Source: Streptomyces sp. P3
GTDB taxonomy: Bacteria; Actinomycetota; Actinomycetes; Streptomycetales; Streptomycetaceae
DNA: 64,000 nt
Direction: 5' to 3'
NCBI RefSeq assembly: GCF_003032475.1
Contig: NZ_CP028369.1
Location: forward strand, 7,440,001 to 7,504,000
Every line of letters starts with the position of its first letter. The first letter of the stretch is position 1. Shown here one piece after another: positions 27,174-45,768 of the stretch. Made by a program: the position numbers and the translations under genes. The notes beneath the pieces were generated by a model. The model worked only from the letters and a program-made list of their open reading frames with translations. It searched no databases and had not been told where the DNA came from.

Positions 27174-28061
27174 ATGATCGAAGACACGGAAACCATCGAC
27201 GAGTTTCTCGCCCGCCACTCGGCCGACGTGGAGGAGGCGGTCCGCCGCGCCGCCGCAGCCGAGATCATGCCGCGCTTCCGGCAGCTCGCCGCGCACGAGG
27301 TCGACGAGAAGAACGGCCCCCACGACCTGGTGACGGACGCCGACCGCAACGCCGAGCTGTACCTCACGAAGGCACTGGGCGCCCTCCTGCCGGGGTCGGT
27401 CGTCGTCGGCGAGGAGGCGGTGCACGCCGACCCGGCGACGTACGAGGCGATACAGGGCGGGACACCGGTCTGGATCGTCGACCCCGTCGACGGCACACGG
27501 CAGTTCGTGCACGGGGACGACGGCTTCTGCACCCTGGTCGCGCTCGTCCGCCACGGCGTCCTGCTGGCCTCGTGGACCTATGCTCCGGCCCGTGGCCTCC
27601 TGGCCACGGCGGTCCGCGGCGGCGGCGCCTTCCTCGACGGCGAGCGGCTGTTCGCCGGCCCGCCCGAGCCGGGCCGCGATCTGACCGTGGCCACCTCACA
27701 CCCCGACTACACGACCGACGACCAGAAGCGCGCCCTGTTGGGGCTGTGGACGGACGGTGTCGCACCGCGCGCGTGCGGTTCGGCCGGCCTCGAGTATCTC
27801 GCCGTCGCCCGGGGCGAGTTGGACGCCACGGCCTTCTCCTGGGAAGCGGCGTGGGACCATGCGGCCGGGCTGCTCCTGGTCGAGGAGGCGGGCGGCGCCC
27901 ACCTCACGCTCACCGGCGAGCCGTTCCGCGTCAGGGGCGGCAACTCCCTGCCGTTCACGGCAGCCCGGGACGCGGCCACGGCCCGTCGCGTGGCCGCGCT
28001 GCTCGCGGGTGGCGAATGGCGTACGGCGTCCGGCGCGGAGCCGCACCGGCGCACCGTCTGA
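27174..28061 (+). CDS. Inositol-monophosphatase family phosphatase
   Basis: A 295-residue member of the FIG/IMPase superfamily (Li+-sensitive, Mg2+-dependent sugar or inositol phosphatases, including CysQ and HisN). The metal-binding blocks are in order: DLVTDADR (about 52-59), GEEAVH (about 82-87), [12 protein letters not shown] (about 100-111) and the C-terminal AWDHAAG (about 224-230). The substrate is not decided by sequence: inositol-1-phosphate, histidinol-phosphate and 3'-phosphoadenosine phosphate are all handled by relatives. GGAGG is directly in front of the ATG (spacer of one to two bases). It has no operon partner. Confidence 0.87.
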   Translation: MIEDTETIDEFLARHSADVEEAVRRAAAAEIMPRFRQLAAHEVDEKNGPHDLVTDADRNAELYLTKALGALLPGSVVVGEEAVHADPATYEAIQGGTPVWIVDPVDGTRQFVHGDDGFCTLVALVRHGVLLASWTYAPARGLLATAVRGGGAFLDGERLFAGPPEPGRDLTVATSHPDYTTDDQKRALLGLWTDGVAPRACGSAGLEYLAVARGELDATAFSWEAAWDHAAGLLLVEEAGGAHLTLTGEPFRVRGGNSLPFTAARDAATARRVAALLAGGEWRTASGAEPHRRTV

Positions 28062-28515
28062 GCCTGTGGGCGTCCCGCCCCGGCCGGCGCGTGCGGCCTG
28101 CCGGCCTGCGTGGCGTCCCGGCGGGGTTACGCGGTTTCCGGGCGGATCGGCGTCCTCGTGCGGTCGGCGTACCGCCCTGCATGGCGTCCGGGCCGGTTTT
28201 CGCGGTTTGCGGGCGTCGGGCGGCGTGCCGTGCTGCGCCAGAGCCCCGGCCGCGTCGCGCGGTTACCGGGTGTTCGACGCCGAGCCTGCCCGGCCGGTTG
28301 GGCGGCCGGCCGCGGCGTCGGTGGGTGTCCCGGCGGCTGCCGCGCTGCCCGGTGAGGGCCGCCGCCCGCCACGGGGACGCTCCGCGTCCAGGCGTGCGCC
28401 TGTCGGTTCCCGGCCGGTTTCGAGCCCCCGCGCCGCAGGTCTCGCGGACCCCCCGGCATATCCTGATTGCGGGGGCCACCGATGTCGGAGGTCACCGGCT
28501 GACGAAGGGGTCGAA
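28062..28515. other. Intergenic region with degenerate about 40-bp repeats
   Basis: About 450 bases without a credible gene. A segment from CCTGCGTGGCGTCCC to TTTCCGGGCG (28105-28144) recurs imperfectly at 28176-28215. A shorter echo lies near 28256 (GCGCGGTTACCGGG). It looks like decayed tandem sequence rather than a coding remnant, because no frame keeps a conserved motif. Confidence 0.45.
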
Positions 28516-29937
28516 GTGCCGTCGATGCTCGATGCGGTCGTGGTGGGAGCGGGGCCCAACGGGCTGACCGCAGCGGTGGAGCTGGCCAGGCGCGGCTTCT
28601 CCGTGGCGCTCTTCGAGGCGCGGGACACCGTGGGCGGGGGCGCCCGTACCGAGGAGCTCACCCTGCCGGGCTTCCGCCACGACCCGTGCTCCGCCGCCCA
28701 CCCGCTGGGCATCAACTCGCCCGCCTTCCGCGCCCTGCCCCTGGAGCGCTACGGACTGCAGTGGCTGCACCCCGAGCTGCCCATGGCCCACCCCTTCCTC
28801 GACGGCAGCGCCGCCGTGCTGTCCCGGTCCGTGGCGGAGACGGCCGCCTCCTTCGGGCCGCGTGACGCGGGCCCCTACCGCCGCCTGGTCGAGCCCTTCC
28901 TGCCCAAGTGGGACGCCCTGGTCCGCGACTTCATGTCGCTGCCGCTGACCGCCCTCCCGCGCGACCCGCTCACCCTGGCCCGTTTCGGCCTGGTTGGCCT
29001 GCCCCCGTCCAGCTGGCTCACCCGCCGCTTCCACGACGAGCGGGCCAAGACTCTCTTCGCCGGTCTCGTAGCCCATGTCATGGCCCCGTTGAACGGGTTC
29101 GCCACCGGCGCCGTCGGCCTGGTCTTCGCCCTCTCCGCGCACGCCCGCGGCTGGCCGGTGGTCCGCGGCGGCTCCCAGTCCCTCTCCGACGCCCTCGCCG
29201 CGTACCTCGAGGATCTCGGCGGCAGCGTCCACACGGACTACGAGGTCAAGCGCCTCGACGACCTGCCGCCCGCCCGCGCCTACGTCTTCGACACCTCGCC
29301 CACCGCCCTCGGCCGCATCGCCGGCTTCGGCGACTACTACGCGGGGTACAAGTACGGCCCCGGCGTCTTCAAGATCGACTATGCCCTCGACGGTCCCGTC
29401 CCCTGGACCGCAAAGGAGGCCCGGCGGGCCGGCACCGTGCAGATCGGCGCGGACAGCGCGGAGATCGGCGCGGCGCTGCGAGCGCCCTCCCGGGAGGGGC
29501 GCGCGCCCGACCGGCCCTTCCTGATCACCGTGCAGCCCGGCGTCGTCGACCCGACCCGCGCCCCGGAGGGCAAGCACGTGTTCTGGGCGTACGGCCATGT
29601 GCCCAACGGCTGGACCGGCGACCTCACCGACGCCATGGAACGCCAACTGGAGCGCTTCGCACCCGGATTCCGCGACCGGGTCCTGGCCCGGGTCACCGCC
29701 GGCCCCGCCGAACTCGCCGCCCGCAACGCCAACTACGTCGGCGGGGACATCGCCGCCGGAGCCGTCTCCGGGCTCCAGATCCTGCTGCGCCCCAAGCTGA
29801 CCGCGTTCCCGTACGCCACCCCGCACCCGGCCGTCTTCCTGTGCTCCTCGGCCACGCCGCCCGGCCCGGGCGTACACGGCATGTCGGGCCACAACGCGGC
29901 CAAGGCCGTCTGGCGGAGGCTGCGGCAGAACGGGTGA
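28516..29937 (+). CDS. FAD-dependent oxidoreductase (phytoene-desaturase/CrtI-like fold)
   Basis: A 473-residue flavoprotein with an N-terminal Rossmann dinucleotide motif, [20 protein letters not shown] (about 6-25), followed by the acidic residue of FEARD. A C-terminal [13 protein letters not shown] block completes the FAD site. It belongs with the NAD(P)/FAD-dependent oxidoreductases related to phytoene dehydrogenase and PYROXD2, not with a carotenoid cluster; none is nearby. The substrate is unknown. I chose the GTG at 28516 with GAAGGGG six bases upstream; the ATG at 28525 is an alternative. The macro-domain gene follows after 34 bases. Confidence 0.82.
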   Translation: MPSMLDAVVVGAGPNGLTAAVELARRGFSVALFEARDTVGGGARTEELTLPGFRHDPCSAAHPLGINSPAFRALPLERYGLQWLHPELPMAHPFLDGSAAVLSRSVAETAASFGPRDAGPYRRLVEPFLPKWDALVRDFMSLPLTALPRDPLTLARFGLVGLPPSSWLTRRFHDERAKTLFAGLVAHVMAPLNGFATGAVGLVFALSAHARGWPVVRGGSQSLSDALAAYLEDLGGSVHTDYEVKRLDDLPPARAYVFDTSPTALGRIAGFGDYYAGYKYGPGVFKIDYALDGPVPWTAKEARRAGTVQIGADSAEIGAALRAPSREGRAPDRPFLITVQPGVVDPTRAPEGKHVFWAYGHVPNGWTGDLTDAMERQLERFAPGFRDRVLARVTAGPAELAARNANYVGGDIAAGAVSGLQILLRPKLTAFPYATPHPAVFLCSSATPPGPGVHGMSGHNAAKAVWRRLRQNG

Positions 29938-29971
29938 GCGGCGGTCGCCGCGCGTTGGTATACACACCGAC

Positions 29972-30481
29972 ATGACCACGATCACGCTCGTCCAGGGCGA
30001 CATCACCCTGCAGTCCGTGGACGCCGTCGTCAACGCGGCCAACTCGTCGTTGCTCGGCGGGGGCGGCGTCGACGGCGCCGTCCATCGCCGCGGCGGCCCC
30101 GAGATCCTCGCCGACTGCCGCCGCCTGCGCGCCTCGCACTACGGCAAAGGCCTGCCCACCGGTCAGGCGGTCGCCACCAAGGCGGGCGATCTGGACGCCC
30201 GCTGGGTGATCCACACCGTGGGCCCCGTGTACAGCGTCACCGAGGACCGTTCGGACCTGCTGGCCTCCTGTTACCGGCAGTCGCTGCGGGTCGCGGACGA
30301 GCTGGGCGCCCACACGGTGGCCTTCCCGGCGATCTCCGCGGGCATCTACGGCTGGCCGATGGACGACGCCGCCCGGATCGCCGTGGAGACGGTGCGGGCG
30401 GCGCGCACGGCCGTGACCGAGGTGAGGTTCGTGCTCTACGACGAGTCGGCGTACGCCGCCTTCGCCGGCCGGGTCGGCTGA
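29972..30481 (+). CDS. Macro domain protein (ADP-ribose/O-acetyl-ADP-ribose deacetylase type)
   Basis: A 169-residue single macro domain like YmdB. The ADP-ribose-binding features are present: GDIT (residues 9-12), VNAANSSLLGGGGVDGAVH (about 20-38) with the catalytic Asn/Asp-like pair, HTVGPVY, and the SAGIYGWP phosphate loop. It should hydrolyse O-acetyl-ADP-ribose or remove ADP-ribose from proteins. A sirtuin gene, the source of O-acetyl-ADP-ribose, lies 18 kb away. TATACA at 29959-29964 lies seven bases before the ATG at 29972, suggesting a leaderless mRNA. A long palindrome follows downstream. Confidence 0.88.
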   Translation: MTTITLVQGDITLQSVDAVVNAANSSLLGGGGVDGAVHRRGGPEILADCRRLRASHYGKGLPTGQAVATKAGDLDARWVIHTVGPVYSVTEDRSDLLASCYRQSLRVADELGAHTVAFPAISAGIYGWPMDDAARIAVETVRAARTAVTEVRFVLYDESAYAAFAGRVG

Positions 30482-30902
30482 CACCCGCCACGAACCGGGC
30501 CGACGCCGACGCCGATGCGGACGCGGTCGCGGTCGCGCAGGCGCCCGTCCGGCGACGTCGCCGGACGGGCGCCGACGAGATACGGGCCGAATACGGGCCG
30601 ACACCTCCCGTCCGGGCGGATCGGCAGACCGGCCGACACGTCCCACGCCGTCCGGGCGGATCTGCGGATCTGCCGACCGGACGTGTCCTACCCGCAGTCG
30701 GGGGATCAAGTTCGTCCGCTTCCCTGACGGGGTCGGGGCTGCGGCCGGAGTCCGGGCCGACCGGGCCCGGGCGGAATCCCGGGCCGGGCGGAGTCCGCGC
30801 GCGGCAGCCGTCGCCCGTCGTCGGCCGCCGATGCCTCTGCCGTCGTCGCCAAAGTGGGGGCGGGGCCGGGGCCGTCGTCCGGCCGACGGCCCCGGCCGCT
30901 GC
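30482..30902. other. Convergent intergenic region, macro gene to M1 peptidase gene
   Basis: Non-coding. Besides the 32-bp palindrome at 30541, CGTCCGGGCGGATC occurs at 30609-30622 and 30649-30662, exactly 40 bases apart, with GATCTGCGGATCTGCC next to the second copy. Nothing gene-like is visible. Confidence 0.5.
30541..30572. terminator. Perfect 32-bp palindrome, bidirectional terminator candidate
   Basis: GCGCCCGTCCGGCGAC is followed immediately by its exact reverse complement, with no spacer. It lies 60 bases after the macro-domain stop, within the gap between convergent genes. RNA from either strand would fold to a 14-bp stem with a four-base loop. It could instead be a protein-binding site. 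Confidence 0.55.
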
Positions 30903-32855
30903 TCAGCCGTCGATGCGGTGCGTGGTCCAGAACGACGTCAGGTCGGTGGTCGTGGCGGCCCGGGCGGCCGCCTTGAACTCGGCCGTGGTCGAGACGCCGT
31001 ACCAGTGGGAAGTGGCGTAGTCCTTCAGCAACTTGGCCATCGCGGTGTCGCCGATCAGTCGCCGCAGGTCGTGCAGTGCGCACTTGCCGTAGCCGTAGAC
31101 GACGGTGGAGTACCGCGAGGAGTGGGTGTCCCAGTAGGCCATCGAGTTGGTGATCTTCTCCGCCGACGAGGCCCAGGACACGCTGTTCCAGCAGCCGCTG
31201 CCGGTCTTGCCCAGCGCCAGGTCGGTGGCGTAGTCGGTGAACGACTCGTCCAGCCACGGGCTCGTGTACTCGTCGTCGCCGACGATCCCGTACCACCACT
31301 GGTGGCCGATCTCATGGGTCAGCGCCGTGGTGCTGACCAGGTCGAGGACGAAGCCGGGGTACTCCATGCCGCCGAACCAGAAGCTGTTGTCGATGACGGC
31401 GTCCAGCTCGCCGTAGGGGTAGGCGCCGAAGCGGGAGGAGTGGGCGTCCACCGCGGTCTTCGCGGTGGTGAGCATCGACTGGGCGTCGGCCGAACTGATG
31501 CCGGAGACGGAGTAGACGTTGATCGGGGTGCCGGCGGCCGAGGCGCCGGAGATCCTGCTGAACGGGCCGGCCGCCCACGCGAAGTCCCGCACCCGGGAAG
31601 CGGTCGCCGTGGTGATGGTGCGGCCACTGGATCCCGCGGTGTCGACGGAGGTGCCGGTGGCCGGCACGAGCAGGGTGCTCGGGTGGTCGAGGGTCACCCT
31701 GAAGTCGGCGGCCAGGGAGTAGAACGACTCGCCGTTGTTCGTGTACGGGTCCAGATGCCAGCCCGCGCCGTCCTTCACCGCCAGCACGGGCAGCGCGTTT
31801 CCGATGAAGCTGAACGCCCCGTCGTGGCCGAACCGGTCGGCGCCGCTGGGCACCGTGATGCCGAGGTCGAAGCCGAGCGTGGTGCTCTGCCCCTGGGCCA
31901 GGGGCGCCGCGAGGGTGATCTGGAGGGCCGTGCAGCCGACCGAGAGGGCGCCCGCGGTGCCGCCGGTGACGTTGCCGACCGTGATCGGCATTGCGGCGCA
32001 CGTGCCGTGGTAGTTGTCCCACAGCCGCAGGTACACCTCGGTGAGCGCGGTCGCGGAGGCGTTCGTGAAGGTCGCGCTCTCGTGTCCGGTCCACACCGTG
32101 CCGGCGGTGTTGCCGGTCAGACTGACGGTGTACGACGGGGCCGCCGGGGTGCGGACGGAGTCGGCGGGCGGCGTGGTGTCGCCGGAGGTGTCGAGCGCGA
32201 TGTCGTCGAGGACGAAGTTCGACCGAAGGCTGGAGTCCTCGGTTCCGGTGAACGACAGACTCACCGTCTGCCCGGCGAAGGCCGACACGTCGAACGACTT
32301 CTGGACGTAGCCGGTGTTCTTGTCGAGGTTGGAGTACGTGGCCAGGGTCGTTGTGCCGATCTTGGCGGTCAGCTTGTCGTACGCCGTGGACGAGGTCGTC
32401 TCGGTCGTGTCGACGTGCAGCCAGAACGTCAGCGTGGCGGAGGCGCACCCGGAGGGGATGACGACGCTCTGCGCGAGGGTGTCGGTGTGCGTGCTGCCGA
32501 CCCCGCCCAGCCAGGCGAAGGCGGTGCCGCTGTGGGCGCTCTGCCCGGTACGGCTGGTGATCACGCTGGTCGAGGACTGGGTCCACGGCGACGTGCCGCT
32601 CTCGAAGCCACCGTTGACGACGGCCTGGGCCGGTGTGCAGACGGCGGCCGCCGAGGCCGCGCCGTCGGCCGGGGCGCGGGTGGACGTGCCGGGTGCTGAC
32701 GCGACGCCCCGCGGTGCGGAGCCGGCGAAGGCGCCCGTGGGTGCGGCCTCGTCCGGTGCGGCGGCTGCCGGAGGTGCGGCGGGGAGCGAGACGGCCGCCA
32801 GTGCGGCGAGGGCGAGCGCGCCTGCGGCGAGCGTCCTGCGGGGGGTGGGTCTCAC
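30903..32855 (-). CDS. Secreted M1 family metallopeptidase with N-terminal beta-sandwich domain
   Basis: 650 residues from the GTG at 32855, chosen because AAGGAG lies six bases upstream and a signal peptide follows at once ([19 protein letters not shown]). After a Pro/Ala/Ser-rich linker comes a carbohydrate-binding-like beta-sandwich (about 73-230) beginning [13 protein letters not shown] and ending NFVLDDIAL. The M1 aminopeptidase part (about 240-650) follows. The zinc motif HEIGH, 18 residues, then Glu (LDESF) is intact, and GGMEYPG replaces the usual GAMEN exopeptidase loop. It is an extracellular aminopeptidase; the extra domain may anchor it to wall or polysaccharide. Confidence 0.85.
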   Translation of the reverse strand: MRPTPRRTLAAGALALAALAAVSLPAAPPAAAAPDEAAPTGAFAGSAPRGVASAPGTSTRAPADGAASAAAVCTPAQAVVNGGFESGTSPWTQSSTSVITSRTGQSAHSGTAFAWLGGVGSTHTDTLAQSVVIPSGCASATLTFWLHVDTTETTSSTAYDKLTAKIGTTTLATYSNLDKNTGYVQKSFDVSAFAGQTVSLSFTGTEDSSLRSNFVLDDIALDTSGDTTPPADSVRTPAAPSYTVSLTGNTAGTVWTGHESATFTNASATALTEVYLRLWDNYHGTCAAMPITVGNVTGGTAGALSVGCTALQITLAAPLAQGQSTTLGFDLGITVPSGADRFGHDGAFSFIGNALPVLAVKDGAGWHLDPYTNNGESFYSLAADFRVTLDHPSTLLVPATGTSVDTAGSSGRTITTATASRVRDFAWAAGPFSRISGASAAGTPINVYSVSGISSADAQSMLTTAKTAVDAHSSRFGAYPYGELDAVIDNSFWFGGMEYPGFVLDLVSTTALTHEIGHQWWYGIVGDDEYTSPWLDESFTDYATDLALGKTGSGCWNSVSWASSAEKITNSMAYWDTHSSRYSTVVYGYGKCALHDLRRLIGDTAMAKLLKDYATSHWYGVSTTAEFKAAARAATTTDLTSFWTTHRIDG

Positions 32856-33308
32856 GCGTTGCTCCTTTGCGACGGCCGGTTTTGCGGCCTGCTCGGTGGC
32901 TGTCCCCGGCGGTGTGGGTGAGCCGCGGGGCGGTGCGCGACGGTTGCCGGAAGCGTGACAGATCTGACGCGGGCATGCCATCCAGGGCGGGCAAAGGGTC
33001 GGTACCGGAACCGGACGCGGCGCCCCCGCTCCTCGGCCGCGACCTCGCCCTCCTCCGGGGCCCGCCGCCTGCGCGGACACGGGCCGCCCCACCGCTCACC
33101 CGACCGCTTCGGCTACGCTCACGCCCCCGTCCGCCGTCCGCTCACGCCCCCGTCCGCCGTCCGCTCACATCCGTCCGCCCTGCGCTGTGCGCCGGGCTTA
33201 ACTCCCGGTGGCGGGTCGGGGAGACACCTGCGTAATGCACGGTTCGTACCGTCGCAGAGGCTTGGAGAGGCTCTCGCCAGGCCGATCGTCAGAAGGAAGG
33301 GGGCGCCC
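32856..33308. other. Divergent intergenic region between M1 peptidase and nitrate reductase genes
   Basis: About 450 bases without a supportable gene. It carries the 23-bp tandem repeat at 33117-33162, and GAAGGAAGGGGG as the nitrate reductase ribosome site. I looked for a four-part GlnR box and found no convincing one. Confidence 0.45.
33117..33175. repeat. 23-bp tandem repeat, two full copies plus a partial copy
   Basis: GCTCACGCCCCCGTCCGCCGTCC is exact at 33117-33139 and 33140-33162. A truncated variant, GCTCACATCCGTCCGCC, follows from 33163. It lies about 145 bases upstream of the nitrate reductase start. Confidence 0.8.
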
Positions 33309-41706
<8,398 letters not shown>

Positions 41707-41744
41707 CAATCGGTTTCAGCACCACCGGCACCCCGGGACGGTCC

Positions 41745-41913
41745 GGAAACACCGGCACGGGTTGGTAACGCCGGCAAGGGCCGGGAGCACGGGAAAACAC
41801 TGGAAACACCGGTAAAGGCAGGTAACACCGGCAAGAACCGAAACACCGGCAAGAACCGAAACACGGGCAAGGCCAGGTAACACCGGCAAGGCCCGGTAAC
41901 ACCGGTCACGCCG
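41745..41913. repeat. 19-bp tandem repeat array, nine copies
   Basis: Units of 19 bases (two of 18) begin at 41745, 41764, 41783, 41802, 41821, 41840, 41858, 41876 and 41895. The consensus is about GGTAACACCGGCAAGGSCC, with GGAAACACC variants. It starts 38 bases after the beta-galactosidase stop. There are no spacers, so it is not CRISPR. Each unit contains the small palindromic core ACCGGC/ACCGGT. Confidence 0.88.
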
Positions 41914-41993
41914 CCGGCGCCGGAGGCGGGCAGAGCGGCAGGGTGGGGCACGGTCATCGCGCACCGGGCGGTGACCGTGCCCCACCGGTCCGC

Positions 41994-42320
41994 TCACCCG
42001 GCCGCAGCACCGCCGCGGTCCGCCCGCAGCCACCGTTCGTCCTCGAACTCCGGAGGAACCTCGTCCTCCCACGGGTCGATTCCCCGTGCCTGAAGCTCGT
42101 CGAACCACCGGTCCCGCTGCGATGCGGGCAGCCCCGCCCCGCACCACGGGCAGTGGGCGATCCCGACGGTCGCGGTGCCCCCGTCATGGACGATCAGTCC
42201 GTACTCCCGGAACCTGGGCACGAACCGCACCAGCGCGTCCGGACACGCGAAAGGGTCGGGGTGCACCTCGCACCGCTGATTCACCTGAGTGTTCATCGCG
42301 TCACAACAGTGGTCGATCAC
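41994..42320 (-). CDS. DUF6980 family Cys-rich protein
   Basis: A 108-residue small protein. Conserved HCCDAM at the start, [12 protein letters not shown], a central GLIVHDGG, and CPWCGAGLP form probable zinc sites (Cys5, Cys6, Cys18, Cys26 and the CPWC pair), as in DUF6980 proteins. Its C-terminal part, [20 protein letters not shown], is also typical. I chose the GTG at 42320 rather than the ATG at 42296, because the former keeps the conserved His-Cys-Cys-Asp and has GGGGAGA upstream. The function is unknown. It is divergent from lpd. Confidence 0.7.
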   Translation of the reverse strand: MIDHCCDAMNTQVNQRCEVHPDPFACPDALVRFVPRFREYGLIVHDGGTATVGIAHCPWCGAGLPASQRDRWFDELQARGIDPWEDEVPPEFEDERWLRADRGGAAAG

Positions 42321-42405
42321 TCACGCATTCTCCCCGGCGACACGGAAGAATCGGACGGGAACGACGCATCACCCGTCACGCATTCCACGGAAAAGGAAAC
42401 CTCCC

Positions 42406-43818
<1,413 letters not shown>

Positions 43819-43950
43819 GCGGTCGACACGGGCGGCGGGGTCGTTCACCCGAACGGCCCGGCCGCGCTCGCCGTCGCCGCCCGGCCGCGTTGTGCTGGCA
43901 CCGACCGGCCCCACCCGGGCCCGGCGCAACCGACGGCGAGGAAGTGCGGC

Positions 43951-45237
43951 ATGGCCGACAGCGGTGTTCCCGCCGACGCGGAGCTGGAGACGCTCCGGGC
44001 CCGCGTCGCGGCACTGGAGGCGGAGCGCAGCCGTCCGCCCGCCCACCACCGGGTCCGCTCGGTCTTCGCGGTCGTCCTCATCGTCCTCGGCTGCGTCCTG
44101 GCCCCGCTGGGCCTGGTGGCGGCCTGGACGTCCAGCATCGTGGGCGACACCGACCGCTACGTCGACACCGTGCGCCCGCTGGCCGCCGACAAGGACGTCC
44201 AGAACGCGGTCGCAGGCCGCGTCACGGACGCGCTGATGGAGCGTATCGACCTCACCGCGCTCCTCCAGGACGCCGCCCCCGCCCAGCGGCCCCTGCTGGA
44301 GAAGGCCCTCGGCAGGCTCGGCCCCTCGCTCGAGGACGCCGTCCGCAGCTTCGTGCACGACAAGGCGCAGGCGATCGTCGCCTCCGACGCCTTCCAGAAG
44401 ATCTGGACCGACGCCAACCGCAGGATCCACAGCTCCGTCGAGAAGGCGCTCACGGGCAGCGGCGGCGGCGCGGTGAAGATCGAGAACGACACGGTGACAC
44501 TCGATCTCGCGCCCGTCGTCGAGCAGGTCAAGCAACGCCTCGTCGACTCCGGCATGACGGTCGCGGGCAAGATCCCCGAGATCCACACCGACTTCACCCT
44601 CGTCAGGTCCGAGGACATCGGCAAGGTCAAGACGTACTTCCGGGTGCTGCAACTGGTGGGCTTCTGGCTGCCCGTCGTCGCGGTCCTGCTGGTCGCGGCC
44701 GGCGTCCTGCTGTCGACGCACCGCCGCCGCGTCCTGATCGTCGCCGCGCTCTGCTTCGCCTTCGCCACCCTCCTCCTGGGTGTCGCGCTGACCGTCTTCC
44801 GGGTCGTCTACCTGGACGCCCTGCCCGCCGGCGTGTCCCAGCCGGCCGCCGGGTCCGTGTACGACACGCTCGTCCGCTTCCTGCGCACCTCCGTGCGGTC
44901 GGTGGTCGCCCTCGGCGTGGTGGTGGCCCTCGCCGCCTGGCTGACCGGGCCCGGCCGTCACGCCGCACTGGCACGGCGGCTGTGGCACTCGGGCATCGGC
45001 GCCGTGCGCACGACCGCCGACCACGCCGGAATGCGCACCGGCCCCGTGGGGCCGTTCGTGGACCGCTACCGCACCTGGATCACGTGGATCCTGGCCGCGG
45101 GAGCCGTCCTGGCCTTCCTCCTGTGGCCCTATCCGACGGGCTGGGTCGTCGTCGGTCTCGCCCTCGCCCTGCTCTTCGCGCTCGCGGTCGTCGACTTCCT
45201 CGCCGTCCCGCCCCGGCGAAAGGACCTCCCCGCATGA
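43951..45237 (+). CDS. Conserved integral membrane protein
   Basis: A 428-residue protein with a short coiled N-terminus (AELETLRARVAALEAER) and a membrane segment at about 37-60. A soluble extracytoplasmic region (about 62-225) is rich in Asp/Lys helices, for example VEQVKQRLVDSGMTV. At least four more membrane helices follow, two of them close to the C-terminus. The architecture resembles streptomycete membrane proteins of unknown function. No catalytic motif is seen. The next gene starts inside its stop (ATGA overlap), so the two are translationally coupled and probably work together at the membrane. Confidence 0.65.
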   Translation: MADSGVPADAELETLRARVAALEAERSRPPAHHRVRSVFAVVLIVLGCVLAPLGLVAAWTSSIVGDTDRYVDTVRPLAADKDVQNAVAGRVTDALMERIDLTALLQDAAPAQRPLLEKALGRLGPSLEDAVRSFVHDKAQAIVASDAFQKIWTDANRRIHSSVEKALTGSGGGAVKIENDTVTLDLAPVVEQVKQRLVDSGMTVAGKIPEIHTDFTLVRSEDIGKVKTYFRVLQLVGFWLPVVAVLLVAAGVLLSTHRRRVLIVAALCFAFATLLLGVALTVFRVVYLDALPAGVSQPAAGSVYDTLVRFLRTSVRSVVALGVVVALAAWLTGPGRHAALARRLWHSGIGAVRTTADHAGMRTGPVGPFVDRYRTWITWILAAGAVLAFLLWPYPTGWVVVGLALALLFALAVVDFLAVPPRRKDLPA

Positions 45238-45719
45238 GCGCGCACCCCCCGGCCGGCGACCCGCACGGTGAGATCGGCACCGCCTGGTCCGCGCCGCGCG
45301 GCGGGTCACGCCCGCCGGAACCGGGCCACGGGCGGCTCGGCGACGGCATCGTCTTCGCCGGCGTCCTGATGCTCTGCGGCGGCGTGCTCGCCGTCCTCCA
45401 GGGCATCGCGGCCATCGCCGAGGACGACGTGTACGCCCGTATCGGCTCCTACGTCTACGAGCTCAGCCTGACCGGCTGGGGCTGGATCCACCTCGCGCTC
45501 GGCCTCCTCGCCGCCGCGACCGGCGCGGCCCTGCTCAGAGGGATGACATGGGCCCGCTTCACCGGTGTCTTCCTGGCCGCGCTGAGCCTCGTCCTGCAGT
45601 TCCTGTTCCTGCCGTACGAGCCCCTGTGGTCGGTCGTCGTCATGGCGATCGACGCCTTCGTGATCTGGTCACTGGTCTCCTGGCAGGAGCGCGGAGCGGC
45701 GCCGGGCGCACGACGTTGA
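45234..45719 (+). CDS. DUF7144-like four-helix membrane protein
   Basis: 161 residues with a disordered Pro/Gly N-terminal 35, then four membrane helices. The conserved signatures of the family are YELSLTGWGWIHLALGLL, ARFTGVFLAALSLVLQFLFLPY, and PLWSVVVMAIDAFVIWSL. These streptomycete proteins have no known function. The ATG overlaps the preceding stop by four bases (ATGA). It ends 49 bases before the ada-alkA gene but is separated from it by what should be that gene's promoter. Confidence 0.75.
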   Translation: MSAHPPAGDPHGEIGTAWSAPRGGSRPPEPGHGRLGDGIVFAGVLMLCGGVLAVLQGIAAIAEDDVYARIGSYVYELSLTGWGWIHLALGLLAAATGAALLRGMTWARFTGVFLAALSLVLQFLFLPYEPLWSVVVMAIDAFVIWSLVSWQERGAAPGARR

Positions 45720-45768
45720 TGTCGGATTCCCGCCAGCGCCCGCGCGCTCCCCGGACGATGCTGGACCC

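Noticed and set aside
28062..28515. Gene remnant in the 450-base gap
   Set aside because: No frame retains a protein motif; the content is explained by degenerate repeats.
32856..33308. GlnR box upstream of the nitrate reductase gene
   Set aside because: The expected gTnAc-n6-GaAAc pairs could not be found; only single TAAC/GTAAT words occur.
41745..41913. CRISPR array
   Set aside because: The units abut with no spacers and are only 19 bases; no cas genes are nearby.
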